Shown here: positions 1 to 5,259 of the stretch, piece by piece
Numbering within the stretch: the first letter of the stretch is position 1
How the letters are laid out: each line of letters opens with the position of its first letter
IMG/VR virus record: IMGVR_UViG_3300042691_009086
Location: 1 to 29,098 of that record
Length of the DNA stretch: 29,098 nt
Source of the DNA: a virus
Reading direction: 5' to 3' (one strand)
Made by a program: the position numbers and the translations under genes
Notes under the pieces: generated by a model
The model's input: the letters and a program-made list of their open reading frames with translations, nothing else
The model's database searches: none
What the model was told of the DNA's origin: nothing

Positions 1-28
1 GCATAAATATAATTAAACAAAGGGAGTT
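1..28. repeat. Left copy of 28-bp terminal direct repeat
   Basis: The first 28 bases are identical to the last 28 bases (29071-29098). The repeat contains a CATAAATA motif and the Shine-Dalgarno of the first gene, so it is functional sequence rather than a random overlap. The simplest reading is the overlap left when a circular or circularly permuted phage genome is assembled; a short true terminal repeat is possible. Confidence 0.9.
2..9 (+). promoter_or_regulatory. T4-late-type promoter motif CATAAATA before gene at 34
   Basis: CATAAATA lies 24 nt before the ATG at 34, with GGGAG as Shine-Dalgarno between. The same 8-mer precedes the terminase, portal, scaffold and tail-chaperone operons. 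T4-like late promoters use TATAAATA (NATAAATA in cyanophages) at about -10 with no -35 box; assignment here is by motif only. Confidence 0.5.
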
Positions 29-33
29 CAAAA

Positions 34-435
34 ATGGCTAAGAAAATATGGAATGATGGCTTAAAAGGCATCAAGACAGCAAGTAATCCAAAAGGTGGTG
101 GTCGCGTCAAAGGTCGTGACTACAGCTATCTAAATACCTACCCCGGTGCACAAGCAGAACACAGATTAAGTTACTGTCGTATGCGAGCACAGGCCAAATA
201 TCGCAATGAAGGTTGGGACATAACTTGGGAACAATATCAAGAAATCTGGGAAGGCAAGTGGCACCTAAAAGGTCGTGCCAGTGATGACTTATGCTTGACT
301 AGGATTGATTGGGCAGGCCCTTGGACTATGACCAATGTTAATCTAGTATTCCGATTAGACCATTTACGCAGACAAAGCAAGGAAAGACCTAGTAAAAAAG
401 GTAGGAAGTTGGGTCCAAGGAAACCTAAAGTATGA
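34..435 (+). CDS. Small basic protein, degenerate HNH-like
   Basis: 133 residues, basic, with a run of Lys/Arg at the C-terminus. The core has WDITWEQYQEIWEG, then KGRASDDLCLTRID and PWTMTNVNLVFRLDHLRRQ. That order (aromatic helix, 'D.LCLTRID', 'W...NV.LV.R..H') resembles phage HNH-type nucleases, where the ID and N residues belong to the beta-beta-alpha metal site. The usual zinc CxxC pairs are absent, so it may be a degenerate or DNA-binding relative. ATG 34 is chosen because GGGAG sits 7 nt upstream. It overlaps the next gene by 4 nt (ATGA), implying coupled translation. Function is inferred from motif resemblance only. Confidence 0.6.
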   Translation: MAKKIWNDGLKGIKTASNPKGGGRVKGRDYSYLNTYPGAQAEHRLSYCRMRAQAKYRNEGWDITWEQYQEIWEGKWHLKGRASDDLCLTRIDWAGPWTMTNVNLVFRLDHLRRQSKERPSKKGRKLGPRKPKV

Positions 436-1265
436 AAATAGCTGTTTGCTTTAGTGGGCAAATACGCACAGGACATATAGTAGCACCTAATATACTAAGA
501 TATATTGGTGATCTATTGCCCAACTGTGATTTTTTTGTGCATACCTGGGATGAAGAGTCTATTGGCACAGGATATGCTCGGAGACTACACCTTAATGATG
601 TTAGTCCTGAAGTGCATACTACAAATAAAATATTATCTCAAAGTAAAGTAGCAGATTTTCTTGGCTATTACTTGCCTCGGATGGTTGCTTATGAACAATA
701 TGATCTACAACCTACTAAATCTCTTTGGGGTGGGAGGAGACTTAACCCCTTAGATAATAAATGGTATGTTAGCATGTGGCAAAGCATATCAGAATCTAAT
801 CAACTTAAAAAAACCTATAGTCAAAAAAATGCTTTTGCATATGATATAACCCTGCGTATCCGTCCAGATCTAATTTTCCATCCTGATAAAAGTCTTTCTG
901 CAGATATCGCTCAGATCGTATCAGATCAAATGTTTCTTACCGGTGATCAATATAATCTATGGGCAAGTCATCAAAATAACAAGTTAGAAGATATCTACTG
1001 GTTGGGTCCAACCAGAGTCATGGATGCTGTCTGTGATTACAATTACGCTTATACCAACTTGGTAAAGAATATAGATACCCCTTCAGACCCGGATTACCGT
1101 GATTGGCAATTCCATTGTGCTTGGTGGGTAAACAACTGTCTAGGTTATGCGTTTAGACCTTTACAAGATAATCGTATGCGTATATACTATGATATTGATA
1201 TAGAAAAAGGAATAGATTATATGCAACCTAATTTTGGTATAGATCAATATAATCCCCAGGAATAA
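432..1265 (+). CDS. Glycosyltransferase-like protein
   Basis: 277 residues. It begins MKIAVCFSGQIRTG, a beta-strand plus glycine turn typical of the nucleotide-sugar binding start of small glycosyltransferase-like proteins. It continues with NCDFFVHTWD (residues 31-40) and has RIRPDLIF near 142-149, an R-x-R-x-D arrangement where the acidic residue would bind metal or sugar nucleotide in GT-A type enzymes. No signal peptide or membrane segment is visible. Such genes in phages can modify DNA, virion proteins or host surface sugars; which applies here cannot be told. The start overlaps the stop of the preceding gene (ATGA at 432-435), so the two are translationally coupled. Confidence 0.6.
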   Translation: MKIAVCFSGQIRTGHIVAPNILRYIGDLLPNCDFFVHTWDEESIGTGYARRLHLNDVSPEVHTTNKILSQSKVADFLGYYLPRMVAYEQYDLQPTKSLWGGRRLNPLDNKWYVSMWQSISESNQLKKTYSQKNAFAYDITLRIRPDLIFHPDKSLSADIAQIVSDQMFLTGDQYNLWASHQNNKLEDIYWLGPTRVMDAVCDYNYAYTNLVKNIDTPSDPDYRDWQFHCAWWVNNCLGYAFRPLQDNRMRIYYDIDIEKGIDYMQPNFGIDQYNPQE

Positions 1266-1267
1266 CA

Positions 1268-1555
1268 ATGAAAATACAATTTAAGGTATTCTTAGACGAA
1301 CAAGATTTCCACAATATCAGGACACAGTTTGGTTTCAATGAAGAAATACTTTGGACACACCAAGCGGCAATTCAATGGTTAGACAATCAAGGCTGTTCCA
1401 GCATATATACATACGATTATAGTGTGGCAAAAGATGAACAGATCATAATGAAAACTTATGAGGTCACTGAAGAACTAGTGACCTTGTTTAACTTAAAATT
1501 TCCAGAAGTATATAAGCCCGTAAGAAATTATGAGGTCGTGACACTAGAAGTATAA
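1268..1555 (+). CDS. Hypothetical protein
   Basis: 95 residues, not recognised. It is acidic with alternating hydrophobic strands (MKIQFKVFLDEQ, IMKTYEVTEELVTLFNLKF, NYEVVTLEV) and no membrane segment or signal peptide. It starts 2 nt after the stop of the glycosyltransferase-like gene, with AGGA of the upstream coding end as Shine-Dalgarno, so it is the third cistron of the operon beginning at 34. Its last codons overlap a TATAAATA motif (1551-1558). It is a real gene by spacing and ribosome site; function unknown. Confidence 0.65.
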   Translation: MKIQFKVFLDEQDFHNIRTQFGFNEEILWTHQAAIQWLDNQGCSSIYTYDYSVAKDEQIIMKTYEVTEELVTLFNLKFPEVYKPVRNYEVVTLEV

Positions 1556-1558
1556 ATA
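1551..1558 (+). promoter_or_regulatory. TATAAATA motif at end of gene 1268-1555
   Basis: A perfect T4 late -10 octamer overlaps the stop codon of the upstream gene. It lies only 11 nt before the ATG at 1570, which would leave almost no leader for that gene, but it is well placed to drive transcription through the structured region at 1798-2240. Chance occurrence in AT-rich DNA is possible. Confidence 0.35.
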
Positions 1559-1569
1559 AGTATAACATT

Positions 1570-1797
1570 ATGGCGAAACTAAAAAACTTAAATTCTGAAT
1601 TATTAAGACTGGCAAAAAAATATTATGCCAAAGATGATCTCACGATTGATAGTCTTGATGATTTGAAAAAACTTTCTTCATGGCAACTTAATAATTTAAC
1701 CAATTGGGCAACTAATACAAATCCAAACACTCAGGCAAAAATCAGAGGCAACAAGTATTCAGGCAAGACTTATTCTAAATTAAAACATATATATTAA
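1570..1797 (+). CDS. Small basic hypothetical protein
   Basis: 75 residues, basic and helix-prone in its first half (LNSELLRLAKKYYAKDDLTIDSLDDLKKLSSWQLNNLTNW), ending in a lysine/tyrosine-rich tail. Not recognised. No Shine-Dalgarno is visible before ATG 1570, and the TATAAATA at 1551-1558 would make an almost leaderless mRNA, so translation efficiency is uncertain. It ends directly before the helix-rich non-coding stretch starting at 1798. It could be a partner of that RNA, but only proximity suggests this. Confidence 0.5.
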   Translation: MAKLKNLNSELLRLAKKYYAKDDLTIDSLDDLKKLSSWQLNNLTNWATNTNPNTQAKIRGNKYSGKTYSKLKHIY

Positions 1798-2240
1798 ACT
1801 AACACCTAAGGTTAGCCCGCCAGATTATAATTGGGCTGTGGAAAAACTGGGCAAATAAAACCCAGACACTGAACACACTAAGGCGAAGTGAAATAAAACT
1901 TCTTAATTAGTGTAGTATGAATGTTAGCATACGAAAAAACATTGGCTATGAAACTCGGACAACTAGGAACGCGGTCCGGGCACAGAAATGTGAAGCGATG
2001 TAGGTTGGGCGAGATCAGCACCCAATAGCCGACAATGTAAAACACCTACTTCCGTGCTAGGCTGGACTTTTGATCGTCAAGCGGCAGATGGAACCTAAAA
2101 CGGTTCCGTCTGACTGAACATTCTTCGTCAAGCTCAACGACTTCGTCGTAAAGACAAGTGGAATAGAAAAAAGACAACGAAGTTGGATTTTTTGTATGAC
2201 ACAAGTCAAACGAGCAAAGCGAGATTGACTTATATAATAT
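1798..2240 (+). ncRNA. Candidate structured non-coding RNA (about 440 nt)
   Basis: No ORF of useful length exists here, yet perfect helices are dense. Pairings: 1799-1803/1811-1815; 1814-1818/1833-1837; 1847-1851/1861-1865; 1875-1881/1907-1913 enclosing 1885-1889/1898-1902; 1915-1919/1928-1932. A long domain is closed by ACATTGGCTAT (1939-1949) with ATAGCC (2025-2030) and AATGT (2034-2038). Inside it are CUCGGAC/GUCCGGG (1954-1960/1974-1980), CACA-GAAA-UGUG (1981-1992, a GNRA tetraloop) and UGGG/CCCA (2006-2009/2021-2024). GTAGGT (2000-2005) pairs with ACCTAC (2044-2049) outside the domain, a pseudoknot. An 11-bp hairpin (2085-2095/2102-2112) follows, then 2137-2141/2145-2149 and 2203-2209/2225-2231. 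It matches no RNA class I can name. Large phage RNAs such as GOLLD and ROOL are a conceptual precedent only. A replication origin is an alternative. Confidence 0.6.
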
Positions 2241-2253
2241 GATTAAGTATAAT
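2225..2253 (+). promoter_or_regulatory. Sigma70 promoter for gene at 2290
   Basis: TTGACT at 2225-2230, a 17-nt spacer and TATAAT at 2248-2253. The -35 box is also the 3' arm of a 7-bp hairpin (2203-2209/2225-2231). AATAAATA motifs follow at 2251-2262, so a sigma70 -10 and a late-type motif overlap here. Confidence 0.7.
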
Positions 2254-2289
2254 AAATAAATACAAATACTGATTGGGAGAAATCATATC

Positions 2290-2727
2290 ATGAAGAAGTT
2301 CGCATATATAGAAATCAAACAGATGCCTCGCAGAGCTGATGGATTAGCCAGCACTTATTATCGCATGACTTATCCAGAAAAGCAACAGCTGAAAATATGG
2401 ATTGATCAGATAACTGATGAGATCATTGAGGTATGTAGCCAAAAAGGTCAATGGCTGGAGTTCGTCATGGCACCACTTGAGATCAAAGGACCCAAAGGCT
2501 TTGCCAAAAAGACCCGAGGTGAATACTACAGCATCTATGAAATCATCAGAGATCTAAAAACCCGCCTTGATCAAGGGCAAGACCCCTTAGACAGTATGCT
2601 AGGTCCCAATGGTCGTTGGAATCGTCTATTTGCTGGCACTGACTACGAGATAGATCTAGTTGATCAGTCTGAAATTGACTACAACGAGTTTGGCAGTCTG
2701 TTTAGTGAACACGCAGGAGCCAGATAA
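2290..2727 (+). CDS. Hypothetical protein, first gene of accessory region
   Basis: 145 residues, soluble, not recognised. Visible features are a basic start (MKKFAYIEIKQMPRRADG), a helix-rich middle and a conserved-looking GPNGRWNRLF stretch near residue 106, with an acidic C-terminus (DYEIDLVDQSEIDYNEFG). GGGAGA 13-8 nt before ATG 2290 serves as ribosome site. It is the first gene behind the sigma70 promoter at 2225-2253 and overlaps the following gene by 1 nt (TAATG), so it heads a three-gene operon to 3126. Confidence 0.65.
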   Translation: MKKFAYIEIKQMPRRADGLASTYYRMTYPEKQQLKIWIDQITDEIIEVCSQKGQWLEFVMAPLEIKGPKGFAKKTRGEYYSIYEIIRDLKTRLDQGQDPLDSMLGPNGRWNRLFAGTDYEIDLVDQSEIDYNEFGSLFSEHAGAR

Positions 2728-2876
2728 TGACTGAACAAGAAAGTCTAGAACGCATGCAAGAGACCCGCGAATGGCTGGTTGAAGAATGTGGATACACACC
2801 AGACAGTCTTTGGCCTGAATGGTATCCACCGGGCGCACTACCACCATGGTATCAAGAACTGTTGGATAGGAAATAA
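2727..2876 (+). CDS. Small acidic Trp/Pro-rich protein
   Basis: 49 residues. The ATG at 2727 shares its A with the upstream TAA (TAATG), with AGGAG 2715-2719 as ribosome site inside the preceding gene. The N-terminal half is a charged helix (MTEQESLERMQETREWLVEE); the second half is rich in Trp, Tyr and Pro (WPEWYPPGALPPWYQELL). Not recognised. Proline/aromatic tails of this kind often bind partner proteins, but no partner is evident. It is followed 1 nt later by the next ATG. Confidence 0.6.
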   Translation: MTEQESLERMQETREWLVEECGYTPDSLWPEWYPPGALPPWYQELLDRK

Positions 2877-2877
2877 C

Positions 2878-3126
2878 ATGATACACGACCCAGACTGGGA
2901 TCCACTGGCCACACTCAACACCATCATAACCAATGCTGAACATCAGAGCCGGTTGACTGCTGACATCACCCGAGTCTTAAACGATCATGCAGTGTTAATC
3001 AATCAGATGACCAATATCGTCAATCAGCTGAATCTAAGGATCTGCCGTTTAGAAAATGAATTGAGTGAAGCTGGAATAGCCATCGCAGACCTTAAATCAG
3101 TGCAAAATGTGGCAAAAAAGCCATAA
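2878..3126 (+). CDS. Coiled-coil-like hypothetical protein
   Basis: 82 residues from ATG 2878, chosen because it falls 1 nt after the previous stop; the open frame extends upstream but would overlap that gene. From about residue 20 the sequence is a long heptad-like helix (LTADITRVLNDHAVLINQMTNIVNQL and NLRICRLENELSEAG), suggesting an oligomerising coiled coil. A basic tail (VAKKP) ends it. No enzyme motif. It could be a small regulator or anti-host factor; function unknown. It closes the 2290-3126 operon, and a new promoter follows at 3155. Confidence 0.6.
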   Translation: MIHDPDWDPLATLNTIITNAEHQSRLTADITRVLNDHAVLINQMTNIVNQLNLRICRLENELSEAGIAIADLKSVQNVAKKP

Positions 3127-3154
3127 AAAACACCCCAAAAACCACAAAAAACCA

Positions 3155-3183
3155 TTGACTTTTGACTATTTTGATAGTATAAT
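3155..3183 (+). promoter_or_regulatory. Sigma70 promoter with conserved leader, for gene at 3217
   Basis: TTGACT 3155-3160, 17-nt spacer, TATAAT 3178-3183. The leader that follows (TTATCAACAATAAAGAAAG, ending just before the start region) is shared almost letter for letter with the promoters at 4963 and 5231. Confidence 0.85.
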
Positions 3184-3216
3184 ACACATATTATCAACAA
3201 TAAAGAAAGATCCTAA

Positions 3217-3543
3217 ATGGATTGGGACAGTTTCAAAACAGCATTATTCACTCAGGGCATTGACCCTCAGGCAGTAGAAGCAGGCCGTGAGTTTGTAGAG
3301 CAAGAAATGGCTTGGCACGGTAGTAGCGCACACAGCCAATCAAAAACAGACGATCTTGGCTTCGCTGAATGTGGTGACATAACTACATTCCAAAAAGGCG
3401 TAGATCAACTCAAAACTATTCAATTCTACAGCACCGTAGACGAGACTGAACGCAAAACACAACGGGCCTGGAAAAAATTCCGCAAAGAGCCCAGCAAATA
3501 TTTCAAACGCATATTGTTAAAAACATTTTGGTTGACACAATAG
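3217..3543 (+). CDS. Hypothetical protein
   Basis: 108 residues, not recognised. The N-terminal half is acidic (MDWDSFKTALFTQGIDPQAV, GREFVEQEMAWHG) and the C-terminal third strongly basic (RKTQRAWKKFRKEPSKYFKRILLK), a polarity that could suit nucleic-acid or membrane-surface contact. Start ATG 3217 follows the conserved leader whose AAAGAAAG acts as the ribosome site. Its last codons (WLTQ, stop) contain the -35 box of the next promoter, so that promoter is embedded in this gene. Single-gene transcription unit. Confidence 0.6.
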   Translation: MDWDSFKTALFTQGIDPQAVEAGREFVEQEMAWHGSSAHSQSKTDDLGFAECGDITTFQKGVDQLKTIQFYSTVDETERKTQRAWKKFRKEPSKYFKRILLKTFWLTQ

Positions 3544-3560
3544 CCGTTTGATGCTATAAT
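3532..3560 (+). promoter_or_regulatory. Sigma70 promoter for the micro-gene cluster
   Basis: TTGACA 3532-3537, 17-nt spacer, TATAAT 3555-3560: consensus at both boxes and spacing. The -35 overlaps the end of the upstream gene. Drives the coupled small genes from 3702 to 4596. Confidence 0.85.
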
Positions 3561-3701
3561 ATGCACATAAACACTTAAAGAATAGCAGGGCGCAGAATCT
3601 TTATTGCTTCAGATATGCGTTCAACCATTCACTCCTGGGAGTAGTGAGCTATAAACTCCCAACTATTTAATTATTTTCAACAACTAAGAAAGGCTGTAAA
3701 G
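3561..3701 (+). promoter_or_regulatory. 140-nt leader with alternative hairpins
   Basis: Between the consensus promoter and the ATG at 3702 there is an unusually long untranslated leader. GGGAGT (3637-3642) can pair with ACTCCC (3655-3660) or, exclusively, with ACTC (3631-3634). Just before the gene comes TTTTCAACAACTAAGAAAG, a variant of the leader box found directly behind the -10 in the sister promoters. The extra 100 nt therefore look inserted between promoter and leader box. Whether it regulates is unknown. Confidence 0.4.
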
Positions 3702-3845
3702 ATGGACGCATATAAGCTAGTAGAGATTTTAGATCAAGCAAGACAAATTGCTGAAGCTGATGGATATGAGAGTTTCCCAACCACACACTTCTATAGTAAA
3801 GAGTTAGGGTATATCCAAGAGGCATTAACCAAGGACTTAGCATAA
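3702..3845 (+). CDS. Micro-gene 1 of coupled cluster
   Basis: 47 residues (MDAYKLVEILDQARQIAEAD and onward to LTKDLA). It is acidic and helix-forming, and not recognised. AAGAAAGG 4-11 nt behind the leader box provides the ribosome site for ATG 3702. The stop TAA at 3843-3845 overlaps the next ATG by one base (TAATG). It is the first of six tiny genes read as one coupled unit behind the promoter at 3532-3560. Confidence 0.55.
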   Translation: MDAYKLVEILDQARQIAEADGYESFPTTHFYSKELGYIQEALTKDLA

Positions 3846-4015
3846 TGACACTTGAACAGGCTACCGAAATCGTCAGACAACTCAAACGCAGTTATCTGTA
3901 TATGGATGCTGGTTATAGTTTGATGAGTGCGGCTGAATGCTATGATGATATGAATGATACCGCAGAACACCAAACCGCACTTAAAACCCTGGGCTTATGG
4001 AAGGAGACAGCATAA
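3845..4015 (+). CDS. Micro-gene 2 of coupled cluster
   Basis: 56 residues (MTLEQATEIVRQLKRSYLYM, ending GLWKETA). Like its upstream neighbour it begins with a short amphipathic helix followed by a Tyr/Asp-rich part, so the two may be diverged copies; similarity is by eye. Its ATG shares the last A of the upstream TAA. The codons for its C-terminal KETA (AAG GAG ACA GCA) provide the GGAG ribosome site for the next gene, about 7 nt before that ATG. Function unknown. Confidence 0.55.
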   Translation: MTLEQATEIVRQLKRSYLYMDAGYSLMSAAECYDDMNDTAEHQTALKTLGLWKETA

Positions 4016-4152
4016 TGATGGACAAAGAACTTATAACACAAGCCACAGCGGTATTGGCATACTATCGAGAGAATCCACCAACCACAGAACAAGAAAAGTT
4101 AGCATTAGAGTTGATGGTCAAAGAATACAAACGATATTTGGAGACAGCATAA
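4015..4152 (+). CDS. Micro-gene 3 of coupled cluster
   Basis: 45 residues (MMDKELITQATAVLAYYREN and on to YKRYLETA), helical, not recognised. Two ATGs in tandem (4015 and 4018) are possible starts; 4015 overlaps the upstream TAA. The C-terminus LETA is encoded by TTG GAG ACA GCA, again placing GGAG in front of the overlapping ATG of the following gene. The open frame of the next gene runs back through this region, but spacing and coupling favour separate genes. Confidence 0.5.
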   Translation: MMDKELITQATAVLAYYRENPPTTEQEKLALELMVKEYKRYLETA

Positions 4153-4319
4153 TGGCTAAGAAAGATATAGTGATCTTAAATGATGGCGAAACCTTTACCG
4201 ATATAGACGGATGTTTGGTCATGATTGGTATAGGTGATGGCAGATTGGGTGAATCAATCCCAGTTAAAACCTTATTGGATTTTTGGCAAAAGCATCACAC
4301 TTTGGAGGCCGCAGAATGA
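4152..4319 (+). CDS. Micro-gene 4 of coupled cluster
   Basis: 55 residues. ATG 4152 is chosen over the frame-open ATG at 3954 because it overlaps the upstream stop by one base and has GGAG at 4140-4143; the longer form would cover two other genes. The sequence (MAKKDIVILNDGETFTDIDG, then CLVMIGIGDGRLGESIPVKT) looks like a small beta-rich domain. The ending LEAAE is encoded by GAGGCCGCAGAATGA, supplying the ribosome site and the ATGA overlap for the next gene. Not recognised. Confidence 0.6.
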   Translation: MAKKDIVILNDGETFTDIDGCLVMIGIGDGRLGESIPVKTLLDFWQKHHTLEAAE

Positions 4320-4507
4320 AAAACTATAGGATTGTTTATCGTGAAGACTGTAGCCCCTGGACAAAAAGCCTTATAGTGGAAAGTAATGAAACAGAAACGC
4401 AAGTTAGAAAATGGTGGACTGATCAGCATAGCACTTATATGGGTCCAGGAGTTACGAGATGCTCTGTAGCTGTTATGTCAGTAAAGGAAGTAGAGGCCAC
4501 AGAATGA
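4316..4507 (+). CDS. Micro-gene 5 of coupled cluster
   Basis: 63 residues from ATG 4316, which overlaps the upstream TGA (ATGA) with GAGG about 7 nt before. The sequence has an alternating pattern (MKNYRIVYREDCSPWTKSLI, then VRKWWTDQH, CSVAVMSVKEVEATE) suggestive of a small alpha/beta fold. Two cysteines are far apart, so no zinc motif. The C-terminal EATE is encoded over GAGGCCACAGAATGA, the same embedded ribosome-site arrangement as its neighbours. Function unknown. Confidence 0.6.
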   Translation: MKNYRIVYREDCSPWTKSLIVESNETETQVRKWWTDQHSTYMGPGVTRCSVAVMSVKEVEATE

Positions 4508-4596
4508 GCGATATTGAATACTGGCAAACCGTGGGGCAATGGGAAGAATATTTCGCCTCTTTAGTTAAAACTCAACAAAAAGAGCCCCAATCCTAA
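4504..4596 (+). CDS. Micro-gene 6 of coupled cluster (30 residues)
   Basis: 30 residues (MSDIEYWQTVGQWEEYFASL, ending KEPQS). It starts at an ATGA overlap with GAGG upstream, exactly as the five genes before it, which is the main reason to believe it is translated. Acidic and aromatic, not recognised. It ends the coupled run; the next promoter begins at 4618. Confidence 0.45.
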   Translation: MSDIEYWQTVGQWEEYFASLVKTQQKEPQS

Positions 4597-4617
4597 CTAA
4601 ATCAGGGTAAAAAATGG

Positions 4618-4646
4618 TTGACATTCTGTCATTCTGATAGTATAAT
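4618..4646 (+). promoter_or_regulatory. Sigma70 promoter for gene at 4699
   Basis: TTGACA 4618-4623, 17-nt spacer, TATAAT 4641-4646, all consensus. Confidence 0.85.
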
Positions 4647-4653
4647 ATACGAA

Positions 4654-4677
4654 CAATAAGAGATTATTGTATTTTTT
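4654..4677 (+). terminator. Attenuator-like hairpin in leader
   Basis: CAATAA (4654-4659), GAGA loop, TTATTG (4664-4669), then TATTTTTT. The form is that of an intrinsic terminator only about 8 nt downstream of the -10 box, between promoter and gene. The stem is A/U-rich and weak, so it may only pause polymerase or may be chance. Confidence 0.3.
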
Positions 4678-4698
4678 CAATCAACTGAAAGGTATTAT

Positions 4699-4878
4699 AT
4701 GACCAAGCAGAAAAGACAAGACTATTACTCTGAAATCCTAACAAGAACCGTAGTAGCCAATGTCCGTGAACTCCAGAATATGGATGATGTTGAGTTGGAA
4801 GCCTGCTATAAAGACTTCTGCCAACAGCCATTGGATCTCTCAGATATTGAGCGTAATATTAGGATAGACTGGGCGTAA
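4699..4878 (+). CDS. Small hypothetical protein
   Basis: 59 residues (MTKQKRQDYYSEILTRTVVA, then NVRELQNMDDVELEACYKDF, ending NIRIDWA). Helical, with a basic start and an acidic remainder. Two Cys residues (36 and 41) are not a zinc pattern. GAAAGG about 6 nt upstream is the ribosome site. It is the only gene between the consensus promoter at 4618 and the hairpin/terminator at 4884-4958, so it forms a monocistronic unit. Not recognised. Confidence 0.6.
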   Translation: MTKQKRQDYYSEILTRTVVANVRELQNMDDVELEACYKDFCQQPLDLSDIERNIRIDWA

Positions 4879-4883
4879 TGGTC

Positions 4884-4914
4884 TATAGCACACTACTTTC
4901 GTGGTTGTGCTATA
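4884..4914 (+). other. Long perfect hairpin after gene 4699-4878
   Basis: TATAGCACACTAC pairs with GTGG and TGTGCTATA around a TTTC loop (4897-4900), about 13 bp with one bulged T (4905). It has no U-tract, so it is not itself a terminator. It lies between a stop codon and a true terminator and may protect the mRNA 3' end or serve as a processing site. Confidence 0.6.
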
Positions 4915-4936
4915 CAGGTCAAAAATACCATACAAT

Positions 4937-4958
4937 GCACTCAATGAGTGCTTTTTTT
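4937..4958 (+). terminator. Intrinsic terminator
   Basis: GCACTC (4937-4942), loop AAT, GAGTGC (4946-4951), then seven T. The same GCACTC arm is used in the terminator at 6018-6042. Confidence 0.85.
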
Positions 4959-4962
4959 GTGG

Positions 4963-4991
4963 TTGACAAACGGCTAAAATGGTGCTATAAT
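4963..4991 (+). promoter_or_regulatory. Sigma70 promoter with conserved leader, for gene at 5028
   Basis: TTGACA 4963-4968, 17-nt spacer ending AAAATGGTGC, TATAAT 4986-4991, followed by TTATCAACAATAAGAGAAAG. Spacer end and leader match the promoter at 5231. Confidence 0.88.
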
Positions 4992-5027
4992 AACTATGTT
5001 ATCAACAATAAGAGAAAGTGATTGGTT

Positions 5028-5213
5028 ATGACACAGGAACAGTTCTATAAACAATATCCAGTTATGCCTGATAGCAAAGAACAACGATTAGTGTTAGATT
5101 TAAGAGATGCTGACTTTAGTTGGAATCAGATTTCTCTAATATTCCTAAGTTTAACTCTAACACCCTATGACGCTGATTGGAATGTTAAACTCTTAGAAGA
5201 GACAGCACAATGA
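5028..5213 (+). CDS. Small acidic hypothetical protein
   Basis: 61 residues from ATG 5028; a TTG two codons earlier is possible but the ATG is better spaced from AGAGAAAG of the leader. Acidic, with a hydrophobic middle (FSWNQISLIFLSLTLT) that is probably a buried helix or strand rather than a membrane span. It ends LLEETAQ, encoded over GAAGAGACAGCACAATGA. This is the same embedded ribosome-site plus ATGA ending seen in the micro-gene cluster, here leading into an 11-codon ORF. Function unknown. Confidence 0.6.
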   Translation: MTQEQFYKQYPVMPDSKEQRLVLDLRDADFSWNQISLIFLSLTLTPYDADWNVKLLEETAQ

Positions 5214-5245
5214 ACGCATATACTTATAGGTTGACTTTTGGTTAA
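5210..5245 (+). CDS. Possible 11-codon peptide MNAYTYRLTFG
   Basis: Begins at the ATGA overlap with the preceding gene's stop and ends TAA at 5243-5245. It contains the -35 box (TTGACT, 5231-5236) of the next promoter. It may be a remnant of a gene replaced by insertion of a promoter cassette, a genuine micropeptide, or an accident of the conserved gene ending. Low confidence. Confidence 0.25.
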   Translation: MNAYTYRLTFG

Positions 5246-5259
5246 AATGGTGCTATAAT
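5231..5259 (+). promoter_or_regulatory. Sigma70 promoter with conserved leader, for GNAT gene
   Basis: TTGACT 5231-5236, 17-nt spacer ending AAAATGGTGC, TATAAT 5254-5259, then TTATCAACAATAAAGAAAG, the third close copy of this promoter-leader cassette. Confidence 0.88.

Noticed and set aside
1974-2000. GTCCGGGC and ACAGAAA resemble RNase P RNA conserved boxes
   Set aside because: The remaining conserved boxes and the P4 pairing are missing, and the segments fit local hairpins better.
1798-2240. tmRNA or tRNA in the structured region
   Set aside because: No tRNA-like acceptor stem, T-loop (GTTCRA) or CCA end, and no tag reading frame. I found no tRNA genes elsewhere in the window.
3954-4151. 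Upstream extension of the ORF ending at 4319
   Set aside because: It would cover two coupled micro-genes; ATG 4152 has a ribosome site and the one-base stop overlap shared by its neighbours.
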